Positions 6,823-13,435 of a stretch of 14,501 nt of DNA are shown here, piece by piece. Source of the DNA: Halobacteriales archaeon QH_10_70_21 (lineage in GTDB: Archaea; Halobacteriota; Halobacteria; Halobacteriales; Haloarculaceae). The stretch covers positions 1 through 14,501 of the forward strand of contig PXQM01000014.1 of NCBI GenBank assembly GCA_003021325.1. The letters are read 5' to 3'. The first letter of the stretch is position 1, and the number at the start of each line of letters is the position of its first letter. The position numbers were made by a program, and so were the translations under genes. The notes under the pieces were generated by a model that did not search any database, was not told the origin of the DNA, and was given only the letters and a program-made list of their open reading frames with translations.

Positions 6823-7596
6823 ATGGATATTCTCCTCACCAACGACGACGGCATCGACGCCGTCGGCATCCGGGCCCTCCACGACGCCCTCGCGGACGGG
6901 AACGAGGTGACGGTCGTGGCCCCGGCCGACGACCAGAGCGCCGTCGGGCGGCAGCTCTCCCACGAGGTCGAACTCCACGAGCACGAACTCGGCTACGCCG
7001 TCGAGGGGACGCCGACGGACTGCGTCGTGGCCGGTCTCGGGGCGCTGGACCTGGAGCCTGACCTCGTCGTCGCGGGCTGCAACCGTGGCGCCAACCTCGG
7101 CGAGTACGTCCTGGGCCGGTCGGGGACGGTCTCGGCGGCCGTCGAGGCCGCCTTCTACGGCATCCACGCCATCGCCGCGTCCGTCTACTTCCCGGCCGGC
7201 GATATCAGCTTCGCCGATTTCGTCCCCGAGCCGGGGAACTTCGCGGCGGCGACCAGGGCGGTCAGCTACCTCGTCGAGCACGCGCCGAACGTCGGCGTCT
7301 TCGAGCACGCCGACTACCTCAACGTCAACGCGCCGCTGCCCCCCGAATCCGGCGGGGCGCCGATGGAGGTAACCCGCCCCTCGCACTTCTACGACATGGA
7401 CGCCGAGTGGAACGGCGGGAGCGTCCGCATCCACGACCGCGTCTGGGAGCGGATGGCCGAGGGCGACATCCCCGACCCAGAGGGGACCGACCGGCGGGCG
7501 GTCGTCGAGGGGAAGGTCAGCGTCTCGCCGCTGACGGAGCCGCACACGACCACTCACCACGAGGCGCTCGACGGGCTCGCGGAGACCTACCGGTGA
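6823..7596 (+). CDS. surE: 5'/3'-nucleotidase SurE
   Basis: Metal-dependent phosphatase acting on nucleoside 5'- and 3'-monophosphates. The 257-residue protein begins MDILLTNDDGIDAVGIRAL, with the adjacent Asp pair that binds the divalent metal. It continues VVAPADDQSAVGRQLS, EGTPTDCVVAGL, then CNRGANLGEYVLGRSGTVSAAVEAA, where Asn and the SGT step belong to the active site, and LNVNAPLPP near residue 168. Length and motif order agree with archaeal SurE. The start is fixed by the conserved N-terminus and a TATA-like box 26 nt upstream. It lies between the methyltransferase gene (43-base gap) and an AAC(3)-like gene (55-base gap); each of these genes appears to have its own promoter, so a shared operon is not required. 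Confidence 0.95.
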   Translation: MDILLTNDDGIDAVGIRALHDALADGNEVTVVAPADDQSAVGRQLSHEVELHEHELGYAVEGTPTDCVVAGLGALDLEPDLVVAGCNRGANLGEYVLGRSGTVSAAVEAAFYGIHAIAASVYFPAGDISFADFVPEPGNFAAATRAVSYLVEHAPNVGVFEHADYLNVNAPLPPESGGAPMEVTRPSHFYDMDAEWNGGSVRIHDRVWERMAEGDIPDPEGTDRRAVVEGKVSVSPLTEPHTTTHHEALDGLAETYR

Positions 7597-7651
7597 TGCC
7601 CGTGGCACGACGGAGCGTGGAGAACATAGCTGCCGGCGCCGACTCCCGGTC

Positions 7652-8458
7652 GTGAGCGAACGCGAGGCGGTCGAGGCCGTCGCGGAGCCGCTCACCGCCG
7701 ACTCGCTGTCGACCGACCTGCGCGAACTCGGCGTCGAGCGGGGCGAGACGCTCCTCGTCCACGCCTCGATGCGTTCGCTGGGCTGGGTCGCCGGCGGCGC
7801 ACAGGCCGCCGTCGAGGCGCTCCAGTCGGCCGTCACCGAGGACGGGACGGTCGTCGTTCCGACGTTCACCGGCCAGTACTCCGACCCCTCGGCGTGGTCG
7901 AACCCGTCGGTCCCCGACGGGTGGGTCGACGGAATGGTCGACCGACTCCCGCCGTTCCGGCCGGCCGTCACGCCGTCGCGGTCGATGGGTGCGGTGCCGG
8001 AGTGTCTCCGGACGTACCCGGGGGCGACCCGGAGCCGACACCCGGAGTACTCGTTTGCCGCCCGGGGCGCCGGCGCCGAGGCCATCGTCGCCGACCACGA
8101 GTACGACTTCGGCCTCGGGGACGGCTCCCCGCTCGCGGAGGTGTACGACCGCGAGGGGTCGGTCCTGCTGCTCGGTGTCGGACACGACGTCGACAGTTCG
8201 CTGCACCTCGCCGAGCACCGGACGTCGGGACCGGCCGAGCGCGTCCGCCACAGTGCCCCGGTGCTACGGGACGGCGAGCGCACGGTCGTCGAGTACGAGG
8301 ACATCGCCATCCGTACCGACGACTTCGAGGCGGTGGGCTCGGCGTTCGAGCGCGAGGTCGGCGCGTCCGAGGGGCCGGTCGGCGCCGCGACCGCAATCCT
8401 GCTGGACCAGCCGGCGCTCGTGGACTTCGCCGTCGCGTGGTTCGAGGCCAATCGCTGA
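7652..8458 (+). CDS. AAC(3)-family (aminoglycoside 3-N-acetyltransferase-like) protein
   Basis: A 268-residue acetyl-CoA-dependent acetyltransferase of the antibiotic N-acetyltransferase (AAC(3)) family. Seen are LLVHASMRSLGWVAGGAQA (acetyl-CoA binding), TVVVPTFTGQYSDPSAW, TPSRSMGAVPE, SRHPEYSFAARGAGAE, GDGSPLAEVYDREGSVLLLG and SSLHLAEHR, in family order. The GTG at 7652 is chosen because it gives the usual family length and follows a weak TATA-like GAACATAGC centred 26 nt upstream. Homologues occur widely in environmental microbes that face no aminoglycosides, and haloarchaea are generally insensitive to these drugs, so a different amine substrate is likely. The natural substrate is unknown. 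Confidence 0.92.
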   Translation: MSEREAVEAVAEPLTADSLSTDLRELGVERGETLLVHASMRSLGWVAGGAQAAVEALQSAVTEDGTVVVPTFTGQYSDPSAWSNPSVPDGWVDGMVDRLPPFRPAVTPSRSMGAVPECLRTYPGATRSRHPEYSFAARGAGAEAIVADHEYDFGLGDGSPLAEVYDREGSVLLLGVGHDVDSSLHLAEHRTSGPAERVRHSAPVLRDGERTVVEYEDIAIRTDDFEAVGSAFEREVGASEGPVGAATAILLDQPALVDFAVAWFEANR

Positions 8459-8472
8459 CCGCGAACCGTGAG

Positions 8473-8478
8473 TTATTT
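8473..8478 (+). promoter_or_regulatory. TATA-like box for the carbonic anhydrase gene
   Basis: AGTTATTTGC lies 26-31 nt before the ATG at 8504. It favours that ATG over the in-frame GTG at 8468, which lies upstream of the box. Confidence 0.5.
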
Positions 8479-8503
8479 GCGCCGCTCTCCCGCAAGGGGG
8501 CGT

Positions 8504-9184
8504 ATGGAACGGGCATTCCTGGACCTGCTGGAGAGCAACGCCGACCACGCCGCCGCCTTCGAGGGCCGGTTCGACGACGTCCAGGACGGTCAGCGCCCCG
8601 ACGCGGTCACCGTCTGCTGTTCGGACTCGCGGGTCCTACAGGACCACATCTGGGGCAACGACGACCCCGGCCGGGTGTTCACCTGCGGCAACATCGGCAA
8701 CCGCGTCGTCCAGCGGACCGGGGACGGTCTCGTCGTCTCCGGGGACGTGCTCTACCCGCTGGAGCACACCGGGACCCGGACGGCCGTCGTCGTCGGGCAC
8801 ACCGGCTGCGGCGCCGTCACCGCCACCTACGACGCCCTGACCACGGACCTCTCGGAGCCCGCCGGCATCGAACACTGCATCGACCTGCTGAAACCCAACA
8901 TCGAGGCCGGCGTCGAGGCGCTGCCCGGAGACGTCGGGCGCCCCGGCGCCATCAACCGTCTCGTCGAGTACAACGTCGACCGGCAGGTCGAATTTCTCCT
9001 CGGCTCCGACGACGTCCACGACGACGTCGACGTCGTCGGTGCCGTCTACGACTTCCAGGACGTCTACGGCGGCCGCCGCGGCGAGATCCACGTCGTGAAC
9101 GTCGACGGAGAGACGGACGTCGACCGGTTGCGGAGCGACCACCCGGAGATGACGGACCGAATCCGGCGGCTCTGGGCGTACTGA
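8504..9184 (+). CDS. Beta-class carbonic anhydrase
   Basis: Zinc enzyme interconverting CO2 and bicarbonate, 226 residues, cytoplasmic (no signal peptide). The beta-class zinc site is clear: the Cys in VCCSDSRVLQ with the Asp-Arg pair two and four residues on, and His plus Cys in GHTGCGAVTA about 60 residues later. FTCGNIGNRV follows the first motif, as in the family. The ATG at 8504 gives MERAFLDLLESNADHAAAFE, the expected N-terminal helix, and has a TATA-like box at the leaderless distance. It stands alone between the AAC(3)-like gene and hisH, with T-rich sequence (TAATTTTGATT, about 9216-9226) after its stop. Likely roles are pH balance or bicarbonate supply for carboxylases; the context does not say which. 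Confidence 0.95.
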   Translation: MERAFLDLLESNADHAAAFEGRFDDVQDGQRPDAVTVCCSDSRVLQDHIWGNDDPGRVFTCGNIGNRVVQRTGDGLVVSGDVLYPLEHTGTRTAVVVGHTGCGAVTATYDALTTDLSEPAGIEHCIDLLKPNIEAGVEALPGDVGRPGAINRLVEYNVDRQVEFLLGSDDVHDDVDVVGAVYDFQDVYGGRRGEIHVVNVDGETDVDRLRSDHPEMTDRIRRLWAY

Positions 9185-9248
9185 GCCGCCCCGGCATCGC
9201 CCCTCGTTTCGTCCGTAATTTTGATTCTTGCCCCGCTCCAGCCACGTT

Positions 9249-9258
9249 CGTTCGAACG
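9249..9258. promoter_or_regulatory. Palindrome CGTTCGAACG upstream of the hisH promoter
   Basis: A ten-base perfect palindrome ends eight bases before the hisH TATA-like box, close to where the BRE and transcription factor sites lie in archaeal promoters. It could be an activator or repressor site; nothing beyond symmetry and position supports that. Confidence 0.25.
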
Positions 9259-9266
9259 GCAAGCGG

Positions 9267-9272
9267 TTTTAC
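9267..9272 (+). promoter_or_regulatory. TATA-like box for hisH
   Basis: GCGGTTTTACGC lies centred about 25 nt before the GTG at 9294. It helps choose this GTG over the upstream in-frame ATG at 9228, which lies before the box. Confidence 0.5.
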
Positions 9273-9293
9273 GCTCGAATCCCACGATCCCCT

Positions 9294-9938
9294 GTGCAGA
9301 TCACCGTAATCGACTACGGGGTCGGGAACCTCCGGAGCCTCCAGCGCGGACTGGAGCGGGCGGACGCGACGGTGACGGTCTCCGACGACCCGTCGGCAAT
9401 CGCGTCTGCCTCGGCGCTCGTCCTCCCCGGCGTCGGCGCCTTCGGGGAGTGTATCCGGAACTCGGCGCCGTTCCACGACGTGCTCGTCGAGGCCGCAGAG
9501 GACACGCCGATACTCGGCATCTGCGTCGGTCTGCAGCTCATGTTCACCGAGAGCACCGAGGGCGCCCCCGACGGAGGGACCATCGACGGCCTGGACCTCA
9601 TCCCGGGACGCGTCGAACGGGTCCCCGACGACGCGGTCAACGTCCCGCAGATGGGCTGGAACACGCTGACGGTCGAACGGGACCACCCGCTCGTGGACGG
9701 CATCGACGACGGCGAGTACGCGTACTTCGTCCACTCGTACGGCTCGGCGGTGGCCGAACACACGCTCGCGTCCTGCGATTACGGCTTCGAGTTCGCCGCA
9801 ATCGCCGCCAACGACCGCGGCAACGTGATGGGCACGCAGTTCCACCCCGAGAAGAGCGGCGACCTCGGGCTCCGGGTTCTCGAGAACTTCGTCGACTACG
9901 CGCGGGACGTCGAGAGGCAGCGCACGCCCGCCGGGTGA
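9294..9938 (+). CDS. hisH: Imidazole glycerol phosphate synthase, glutamine amidotransferase subunit
   Basis: Hydrolyses glutamine and passes ammonia to HisF, which makes imidazole glycerol phosphate and AICAR in histidine synthesis. The 214-residue protein starts at GTG (MQITVIDYGVGNLRSL). It has the class I amidotransferase features: PGVGAFGECI (oxyanion-strand region), the nucleophile Cys in GICVGLQLMF, QMGWNTL, FVHSYG, and the His-Glu pair in GTQFHPEKSGDLG. All catalytic triad residues are present and the length matches HisH. hisF is not in the window, so the partner is encoded elsewhere, as is common in haloarchaea. It converges on the chorismate mutase gene, with 70 bases between stops that show no clear hairpin-and-T terminator. 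Confidence 0.95.
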   Translation: MQITVIDYGVGNLRSLQRGLERADATVTVSDDPSAIASASALVLPGVGAFGECIRNSAPFHDVLVEAAEDTPILGICVGLQLMFTESTEGAPDGGTIDGLDLIPGRVERVPDDAVNVPQMGWNTLTVERDHPLVDGIDDGEYAYFVHSYGSAVAEHTLASCDYGFEFAAIAANDRGNVMGTQFHPEKSGDLGLRVLENFVDYARDVERQRTPAG

Positions 9939-10008
9939 AGGTAGCCGTTGTCGAGCGGCGACGCGGCCCTGTGCCACCGGGGTTGGAACCGGAACCGGCC
10001 CCCGCGTT

Positions 10009-10377
10009 CTACCGCGATTCCCGCTGCTCGACCTTGTTCAGCTCGATGAGCAGCCGGAAGATGGCCTTCACGAGGTTCGCGTCGACGTCGAACTGCTCCG
10101 CGTTCTCGCCGGCCCGCTCCATGACCGCCTCCTCCTGTGACTCGTCGGTCGTCGGCATGCCCCGCTGGCGCTTGACGGCGGCGATGCTCTCGGCGACGTA
10201 GGTCCGCTGGGCGATGAGCTCCACGATCTCGCGGTCGATGGACCGAATCTCACGCCGGAGCTCGTCGAGGTCCATCTCCTCGGTGACCCGGCTCGCCGGC
10301 CCCGGGTCCTCGCCCTCGCGGTTCGAGTGGTCGGTCACAGTACCGTCGCTCCCGTCCGATGTGTCGTTGTCAGCCAT
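10009..10377 (-). CDS. Chorismate mutase (AroQ class)
   Basis: Converts chorismate to prephenate, the first step toward phenylalanine and tyrosine. The 122-residue protein has an acidic, low-complexity leader of about 35 residues and then the all-helical AroQ fold: LDELRREIRSIDREIVELIAQ (first long helix with the conserved Arg), TYVAESIAAVKRQRGMPTTD (Lys and Arg of the active site), and a C-terminal helix AIFRLLIELNKVEQRES. It is monofunctional. Its ATG lies inside the 3' end of the shikimate kinase gene, upstream on the same strand, with a 43-base overlap in a different frame, so the pair is surely cotranscribed. Its product prephenate is the substrate of the broken tyrA of this window. Confidence 0.93.
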   Translation of the reverse strand: MADNDTSDGSDGTVTDHSNREGEDPGPASRVTEEMDLDELRREIRSIDREIVELIAQRTYVAESIAAVKRQRGMPTTDESQEEAVMERAGENAEQFDVDANLVKAIFRLLIELNKVEQRESR

Positions 10378-11183
10378 GTGTGTCCCTCTCGCCGTGCCCA
10401 GACGTCGCGCAGGTCGGTCAGCGTCTCGCGGTCGCCGACGGCGGTGTAGCTCGGGCCGGTCCCGGAGAGCGACGCCGCCGCTTCGGGCATCGCCTCGACG
10501 ATGGGGTCCGGCGGGTACCCCAGCGCCGCACAGAAGGCGAAGCCGTTGACGCCCATCGCCCGCTCGTAGTCACCGTCCATCGCGAGTTCGTGGACGACGT
10601 CCGCTGTCGGCGCGACCCGCTCGCACTGCGAGACGTCGGCGTCAGCCGAGAACGCCCGCTCGTCGGGCGTGTAGACGAGGACGTCCCACTCCGGCTCGTC
10701 CCGCCGGAGCAGCGCGTCCTCGGTGTTGTCGGTTACGGTCACGCCGCCGAGCATCGACGCGGAGGCGTCGTCGAACGCACCGGTGACGGTGACGCCGGCG
10801 TCGCGGGCCGCCTCGACCCCGAGCCGGCAGGCGTCCTCGCGGGTCATCTCCTCTGCCGCGCCGAGCGCGTCCAGCGCCGCCAGCACCGTCGCGTTCGCGG
10901 CGGCGCTCGAGGACTTCAGCCCCGACGCCATCGGAACCTCGCTCTCGGTCCGGACGTGGCCGCCCTCGCCGTCACCGAACCCCTCGACGACGGCCTCGAC
11001 GCAGCGCTCGACGAGCCGCGTGTCGGCGTCCGGCGCTCCCGCTATCTCGCCGGTCACCTCGCCTCCGTCGTCCAGTTCGACCGTCGCCTCCGTGTGGGCG
11101 TCGATGGCGAACGCAGACCCGTAGCCGTTCGCCAGCGCGTTCAGTACGGTCCCCGCAGCAGGGGCAACTGCGCGACCTGCCAT
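10335..11183 (-). CDS. Shikimate kinase, archaeal GHMP type
   Basis: Phosphorylates shikimate at the 3-hydroxyl with ATP, the fifth step of the shikimate pathway. Archaea use a GHMP-superfamily enzyme unrelated to bacterial AroK/AroL, and this is that type. It is 282 residues long, starting MAGRAVAPAAGTVLNALANG. The ATP-binding motif is EVPMASGLKSSSAAANATVLA (Pro-x3-Gly-Leu-x-Ser-Ser), a third-motif-like SLSGTGPSYTAVGD lies near the C-terminus, and GAFDDASASMLGG sits between. I chose the ATG at 11183 rather than 11192, since MAGRAVAP matches the family start and a TATA-like CTTTGTAG (minus strand, 11206-11213) lies 26 nt upstream. The 3' end overlaps chorismate mutase. Confidence 0.94.
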   Translation of the reverse strand: MAGRAVAPAAGTVLNALANGYGSAFAIDAHTEATVELDDGGEVTGEIAGAPDADTRLVERCVEAVVEGFGDGEGGHVRTESEVPMASGLKSSSAAANATVLAALDALGAAEEMTREDACRLGVEAARDAGVTVTGAFDDASASMLGGVTVTDNTEDALLRRDEPEWDVLVYTPDERAFSADADVSQCERVAPTADVVHELAMDGDYERAMGVNGFAFCAALGYPPDPIVEAMPEAAASLSGTGPSYTAVGDRETLTDLRDVWARREGHTWLTTTHRTGATVL

Positions 11184-11205
11184 CGCCAACACCTCGCCGT
11201 GGCGG

Positions 11206-11213
11206 CTACAAAG
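11206..11213 (-). promoter_or_regulatory. TATA-like box for shikimate kinase-chorismate mutase
   Basis: On the minus strand CTTTGTAG is centred about 26 nt before the ATG at 11183. It is the only AT-rich spot in the upstream sequence. Confidence 0.4.
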
Positions 11214-11354
11214 CGGTGGCGGTTAGTACAAGGGCGTTCGTCGCCGACGAGCCCACGGCGGCCCATGCGGGCCGCCCAGCGGAGCGGGAGCACGCGCCCG
11301 GGCCGACGGCGTCCGACCGTCCGGCTTTTGTCGGCGCCCGTCCAATCTCGTCGC

Positions 11355-11828
11355 ATGCAACGAAGCGACATCGCGCCGGAGACCCTCCGAGTCTCGCTCG
11401 AACCGGAGGGCGTCGAGGTCGAGTACCTCGACGGCCGGACGGTCTTCTACCACGGCGTCCCCACCAAACGCGAGGAGTCGGTCGTCTGCGGCCCCGGCAA
11501 GGACGTCCACGTCCTGGTCACCGCCCCCGACGAGCGGGAGGGGGTGATGGTCTACGTCAACGACCGCAACACGCACGACGAGATACTCGAGTCGACCGGC
11601 GTCGGCCGCGTCCTGCTGGACGGCGGCGAGGAGACGTCGCTGTTCCCCGGGGTCGAGGCGGTCAACCACGGCTACCGCGTGGAGGTGACGGCCGACCCCG
11701 AGGCGGCCCGCGGGCGCGTCTTCGTCTTCGCGGAGGACGAGACGGGCGAGGCCGCCTACGAGCTCGTCCGACCGGGCGAGGGCGACGACGCTGCGGGCGC
11801 CACCGGGACCGAGGACGGGGACGAGTGA
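11355..11828 (+). CDS. Haloarchaeal conserved protein (DUF5796-like)
   Basis: A 157-residue acidic protein of unknown function that I recognise as a haloarchaea-restricted family, probably the one catalogued as DUF5796 (from memory). Seen are VEVEYLDGRTVFYHGVP, PGKDVHVLVT, GVMVYVNDRNTHDEILESTG, RVLLDGGEETSLFPGV and a predicted beta-rich body, followed by an acidic tail rich in Gly, Asp and Glu. No membrane segment, signal peptide or metal cluster is seen. The ATG at 11355 has a GCTTTTG box about 28 nt upstream. The stop overlaps the start of the next gene by one base (TGATG), so the two are probably translated from one transcript and may work together. Confidence 0.85.
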   Translation: MQRSDIAPETLRVSLEPEGVEVEYLDGRTVFYHGVPTKREESVVCGPGKDVHVLVTAPDEREGVMVYVNDRNTHDEILESTGVGRVLLDGGEETSLFPGVEAVNHGYRVEVTADPEAARGRVFVFAEDETGEAAYELVRPGEGDDAAGATGTEDGDE

Positions 11829-12070
11829 TGCCGCTCCGGAAGCCCTGGCGGCCCCTGGAGCGGTCGACCCTCGGGTCGGTCCCGGACAGCTACGGCGTCT
11901 ACGAACTCGGGGACGGAGACGGCAACGTCCTCGCGGTCGAGGCCGGGCCGCTCCGGGACGAACTGAAGGAGGCGCTCGCGTACGGCGACGGCTCGCAGGT
12001 CCGCTGGGAGGCGGCGCAGAACCGCGCGGCTGCCGAGCGGTTGCTGGAGGAACACAGAGAGCGGCTGTAG
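11828..12070 (+). CDS. Small conserved protein resembling a degenerate GIY-YIG domain
   Basis: An 80-residue protein starting MPLRKPWRPLERSTLGSVP, coupled to the preceding gene by a TGATG overlap. I recognise similar small haloarchaeal proteins (possibly DUF7508, from memory) but no assigned function. The segment VPDSYGVYELGDGDGNVLAV followed by EAGPLRDELKEAL lines up by eye with the UvrC-type GIY-YIG start (PGVY, then DG-x-V-x-YVG, then LRxRL). The first Tyr of the GIY part is kept as GVY. The YIG part is replaced by AVE, and the catalytic Arg position by Glu or Asp, so nuclease activity would not be expected. This fold idea is inference from a short alignment. The C-terminal helix is rich in Ala, Glu and Arg. 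Confidence 0.75.
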   Translation: MPLRKPWRPLERSTLGSVPDSYGVYELGDGDGNVLAVEAGPLRDELKEALAYGDGSQVRWEAAQNRAAAERLLEEHRERL

Positions 12071-12171
12071 CCCGTCCAGACGGACTCTCGTGGTCGAGCC
12101 CCACGGGGAGACGGAAATCAGGACGGGCAGCCGCGAGGCGCCTGCCGAAACCCACTGCCTGACGGTCCGTC

Positions 12172-12576
12172 TCAGTTGCCGGCGGCCGACCGCGCCCCGC
12201 AGGCCTCACACCGGAGTACCTTCGCGCCGCTTTCGGTCTCCAGTCGGGTGTCCGGCAGCCCGCACTCCGAACAGAGGACGTAGCCGTCGGCGTACTCCTC
12301 CATCGCCTCGCGGACCCGGCTGGTGCGGAACTCGCCGGTCAGGCGGAGCCGGCCCCGCTCGTCGATGTTGGCGCTGGTCCCCAGCTCGTTCTGGAGGTAC
12401 TTCATCACGTGCGTGTCCTCGCGGTCGAGGGTGTCGAGCGTCGGCTGGAAGTTCTCGTAGACGGTGACGTTGCCCTCCTGTCGGACGTTCGGCTCCGGGA
12501 GCGAGAACCGGCTGCCGGAGCTCTCGATGTCCGGCGACGCCTCCAGCGCCCGGTCGAGCTGCTCCTCGTAGTCCAT
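12172..12576 (-). CDS. Translation initiation factor aIF2, beta subunit
   Basis: Subunit of the heterotrimer that carries initiator Met-tRNA to the small ribosomal subunit. The 134-residue protein has the N-terminal helix (MDYEEQLDRALE) that binds the gamma subunit, and a central alpha/beta domain with VMKYLQNELGTSANIDERGR and LTGEFRTSRVREAMEEY. The C-terminal zinc ribbon has two CxxC pairs (VLCSECGLPDT and LRCEACGARS). Length and order are standard for the archaeal family. The ATG at 12576 is preceded by GGTTTTTGC centred about 28 nt upstream on the minus strand. It converges on the small coupled pair before it, with 101 bases between stops, and diverges from UPF0058. Confidence 0.95.
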   Translation of the reverse strand: MDYEEQLDRALEASPDIESSGSRFSLPEPNVRQEGNVTVYENFQPTLDTLDREDTHVMKYLQNELGTSANIDERGRLRLTGEFRTSRVREAMEEYADGYVLCSECGLPDTRLETESGAKVLRCEACGARSAAGN

Positions 12577-12600
12577 GTGTGGCCGTTGGCAACCGGACAG

Positions 12601-12608
12601 CAAAAACC
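12601..12608 (-). promoter_or_regulatory. TATA-like box for aIF2-beta
   Basis: GGTTTTTG on the minus strand lies 25-32 nt upstream of the ATG at 12576, consistent with a leaderless start. Confidence 0.45.
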
Positions 12609-12708
12609 TTTCAGCTACGACCGGAGCGAGCCGGGAGGCCCCGAATCGAATGATAACGTGTCGCACGGGCCGTCTACTGCCGATACGTGTTAACCTGTGT
12701 CAGGATAG

Positions 12709-12717
12709 TTCTATAAG
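12709..12717 (+). promoter_or_regulatory. TATA box for UPF0058
   Basis: TTCTATAAG is the clearest TATA box in the window. It is centred about 31 nt upstream of the ATG at 12744, allowing a transcript start at or just before the GTG/ATG pair 12738-12746. Confidence 0.6.
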
Positions 12718-12743
12718 TCCCGAGTCGCTATCCGAAGGTGACC

Positions 12744-12980
12744 ATGAAGAAGCAGGAGCTCATCCATCTCCACGGCCTGCTTGCAGAGATATGCGAGCAC
12801 TACGAGCAGATGGCGGAGGGTGACGTAGAGCACGCCAAGTACACCGAGCTCGGTATTCGACCGACATCGATTCACAAATCGAAGACGGACCACAAGGCCG
12901 CCGTGTTCGCGCTGGCCGACGGAATCACCGAGGAGATGGAGCGCGAGACCGAAACGCCCGTCTCCGCCGCCGCCGACTGA
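12744..12980 (+). CDS. UPF0058 family protein
   Basis: A 78-residue archaeal conserved protein of unknown function. It starts MKKQELIHLHGLLAEICEHY and continues YTELGIRPTSIHKSKTDHKA and VFALADGITEEME, which are the hallmarks of this family. It appears mostly helical and cytoplasmic, with the conserved His of HLHGLL and HKSKTDHK. An in-frame GTG lies two codons upstream at 12738, but the ATG gives the usual N-terminus. A strong TATA box precedes it. It stands alone, diverging from aIF2-beta, and is followed by a 134-base gap before the next gene. Confidence 0.92.
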   Translation: MKKQELIHLHGLLAEICEHYEQMAEGDVEHAKYTELGIRPTSIHKSKTDHKAAVFALADGITEEMERETETPVSAAAD

Positions 12981-13084
12981 TAGCCGGCGCCGACCACGGT
13001 TCTCCACGAAGCAACGCCCCACAGCACCGCCATTCGGCAACCCTGTTTGCTCGTCCCCTCCCGGCGCTGGACCCGAAGGTCAAG

Positions 13085-13091
13085 TTTTATT
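13085..13091 (+). promoter_or_regulatory. TATA box for the small membrane protein gene
   Basis: AAGTTTTATTCG is centred about 27 nt before the GTG at 13115. It is the main support for that GTG as the start of the small membrane protein. Confidence 0.55.
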
Positions 13092-13114
13092 CGTCAGCGT
13101 GTCGAAGCCGATCC

Positions 13115-13366
13115 GTGGTCCCGCTGCAGTCGGTCCCGTCCGGGGTCCTCTTCGCCGTCGCGCTGGGCTCGCTCGCCCTCTTCGCCGGCGCGGCCCTTTA
13201 CGTGTACTACTGGATATACCAGGATGCCAGGGTGAACAGCCCCCACTCGGCCGGCACGTGGGTGGCCGTCTCGGTCCTCTTCCCGCTCTTCGGGGTGATT
13301 CTGTACTTCCTGGTCGGCAGGGTCGCGCCCACCGACCACCGCGACGGCCCTGGTACCGGGCGCTGA
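13115..13366 (+). CDS. Small two-helix membrane protein, PLDc_N-like
   Basis: An 83-residue protein with two hydrophobic helices at about residues 9-31 and 46-67. The loop between them reads YWIYQDARVNSPHSAG and the second helix WVAVSVLFPLFGVILYFLVG. The Tyr/Trp-rich first helix end, the short polar loop, and the FPLFG-x-x-x-YFLVGR ending resemble the PLDc_N domain, which occurs alone or before cardiolipin synthase-like enzymes. Here it stands alone. The GTG start is supported by a TATA box at the leaderless distance; no ATG is available near the first helix. The C-terminal tail is short and polar. Function is unknown; small proteins of this type are common in haloarchaea. Confidence 0.82.
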   Translation: MVPLQSVPSGVLFAVALGSLALFAGAALYVYYWIYQDARVNSPHSAGTWVAVSVLFPLFGVILYFLVGRVAPTDHRDGPGTGR

Positions 13367-13401
13367 CCAGTCTGTGGGGCCCGCTCGGAACCTCAACCGG
13401 G

Positions 13402-13424
13402 GGACCCGATTCCCCGGCGGACCC
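13402..13424. repeat. CCGGGG...CCCCGG inverted repeat
   Basis: The sequence just after the small membrane protein gene folds as CCGGGG with CCCCGG around a nine-base loop containing GACCCGATT. It may mark the transcript end of that gene or the beginning of the relic mobile element. No U-tract follows. Confidence 0.3.
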
Positions 13425-13435
13425 GGTTCACCTAC

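Noticed and set aside
6628..8451. Long minus-strand open frame of 607 codons opposite surE and the AAC(3)-like gene
   Set aside because: No recognisable domain, low-complexity composition, and both plus-strand genes are clearly real.
10359..11828. 489-codon plus-strand frame covering the shikimate kinase region
   Set aside because: Only its last 157 codons are a real gene; the first part is antisense to shikimate kinase and has no promoter or motifs.
12078..12172. AGACGGAC/GTCCGTCT inverted repeat between the small GIY-YIG-like gene and aIF2-beta
   Set aside because: The arms are 8 bp and about 80 bases apart, which is expected by chance in such GC-rich DNA.
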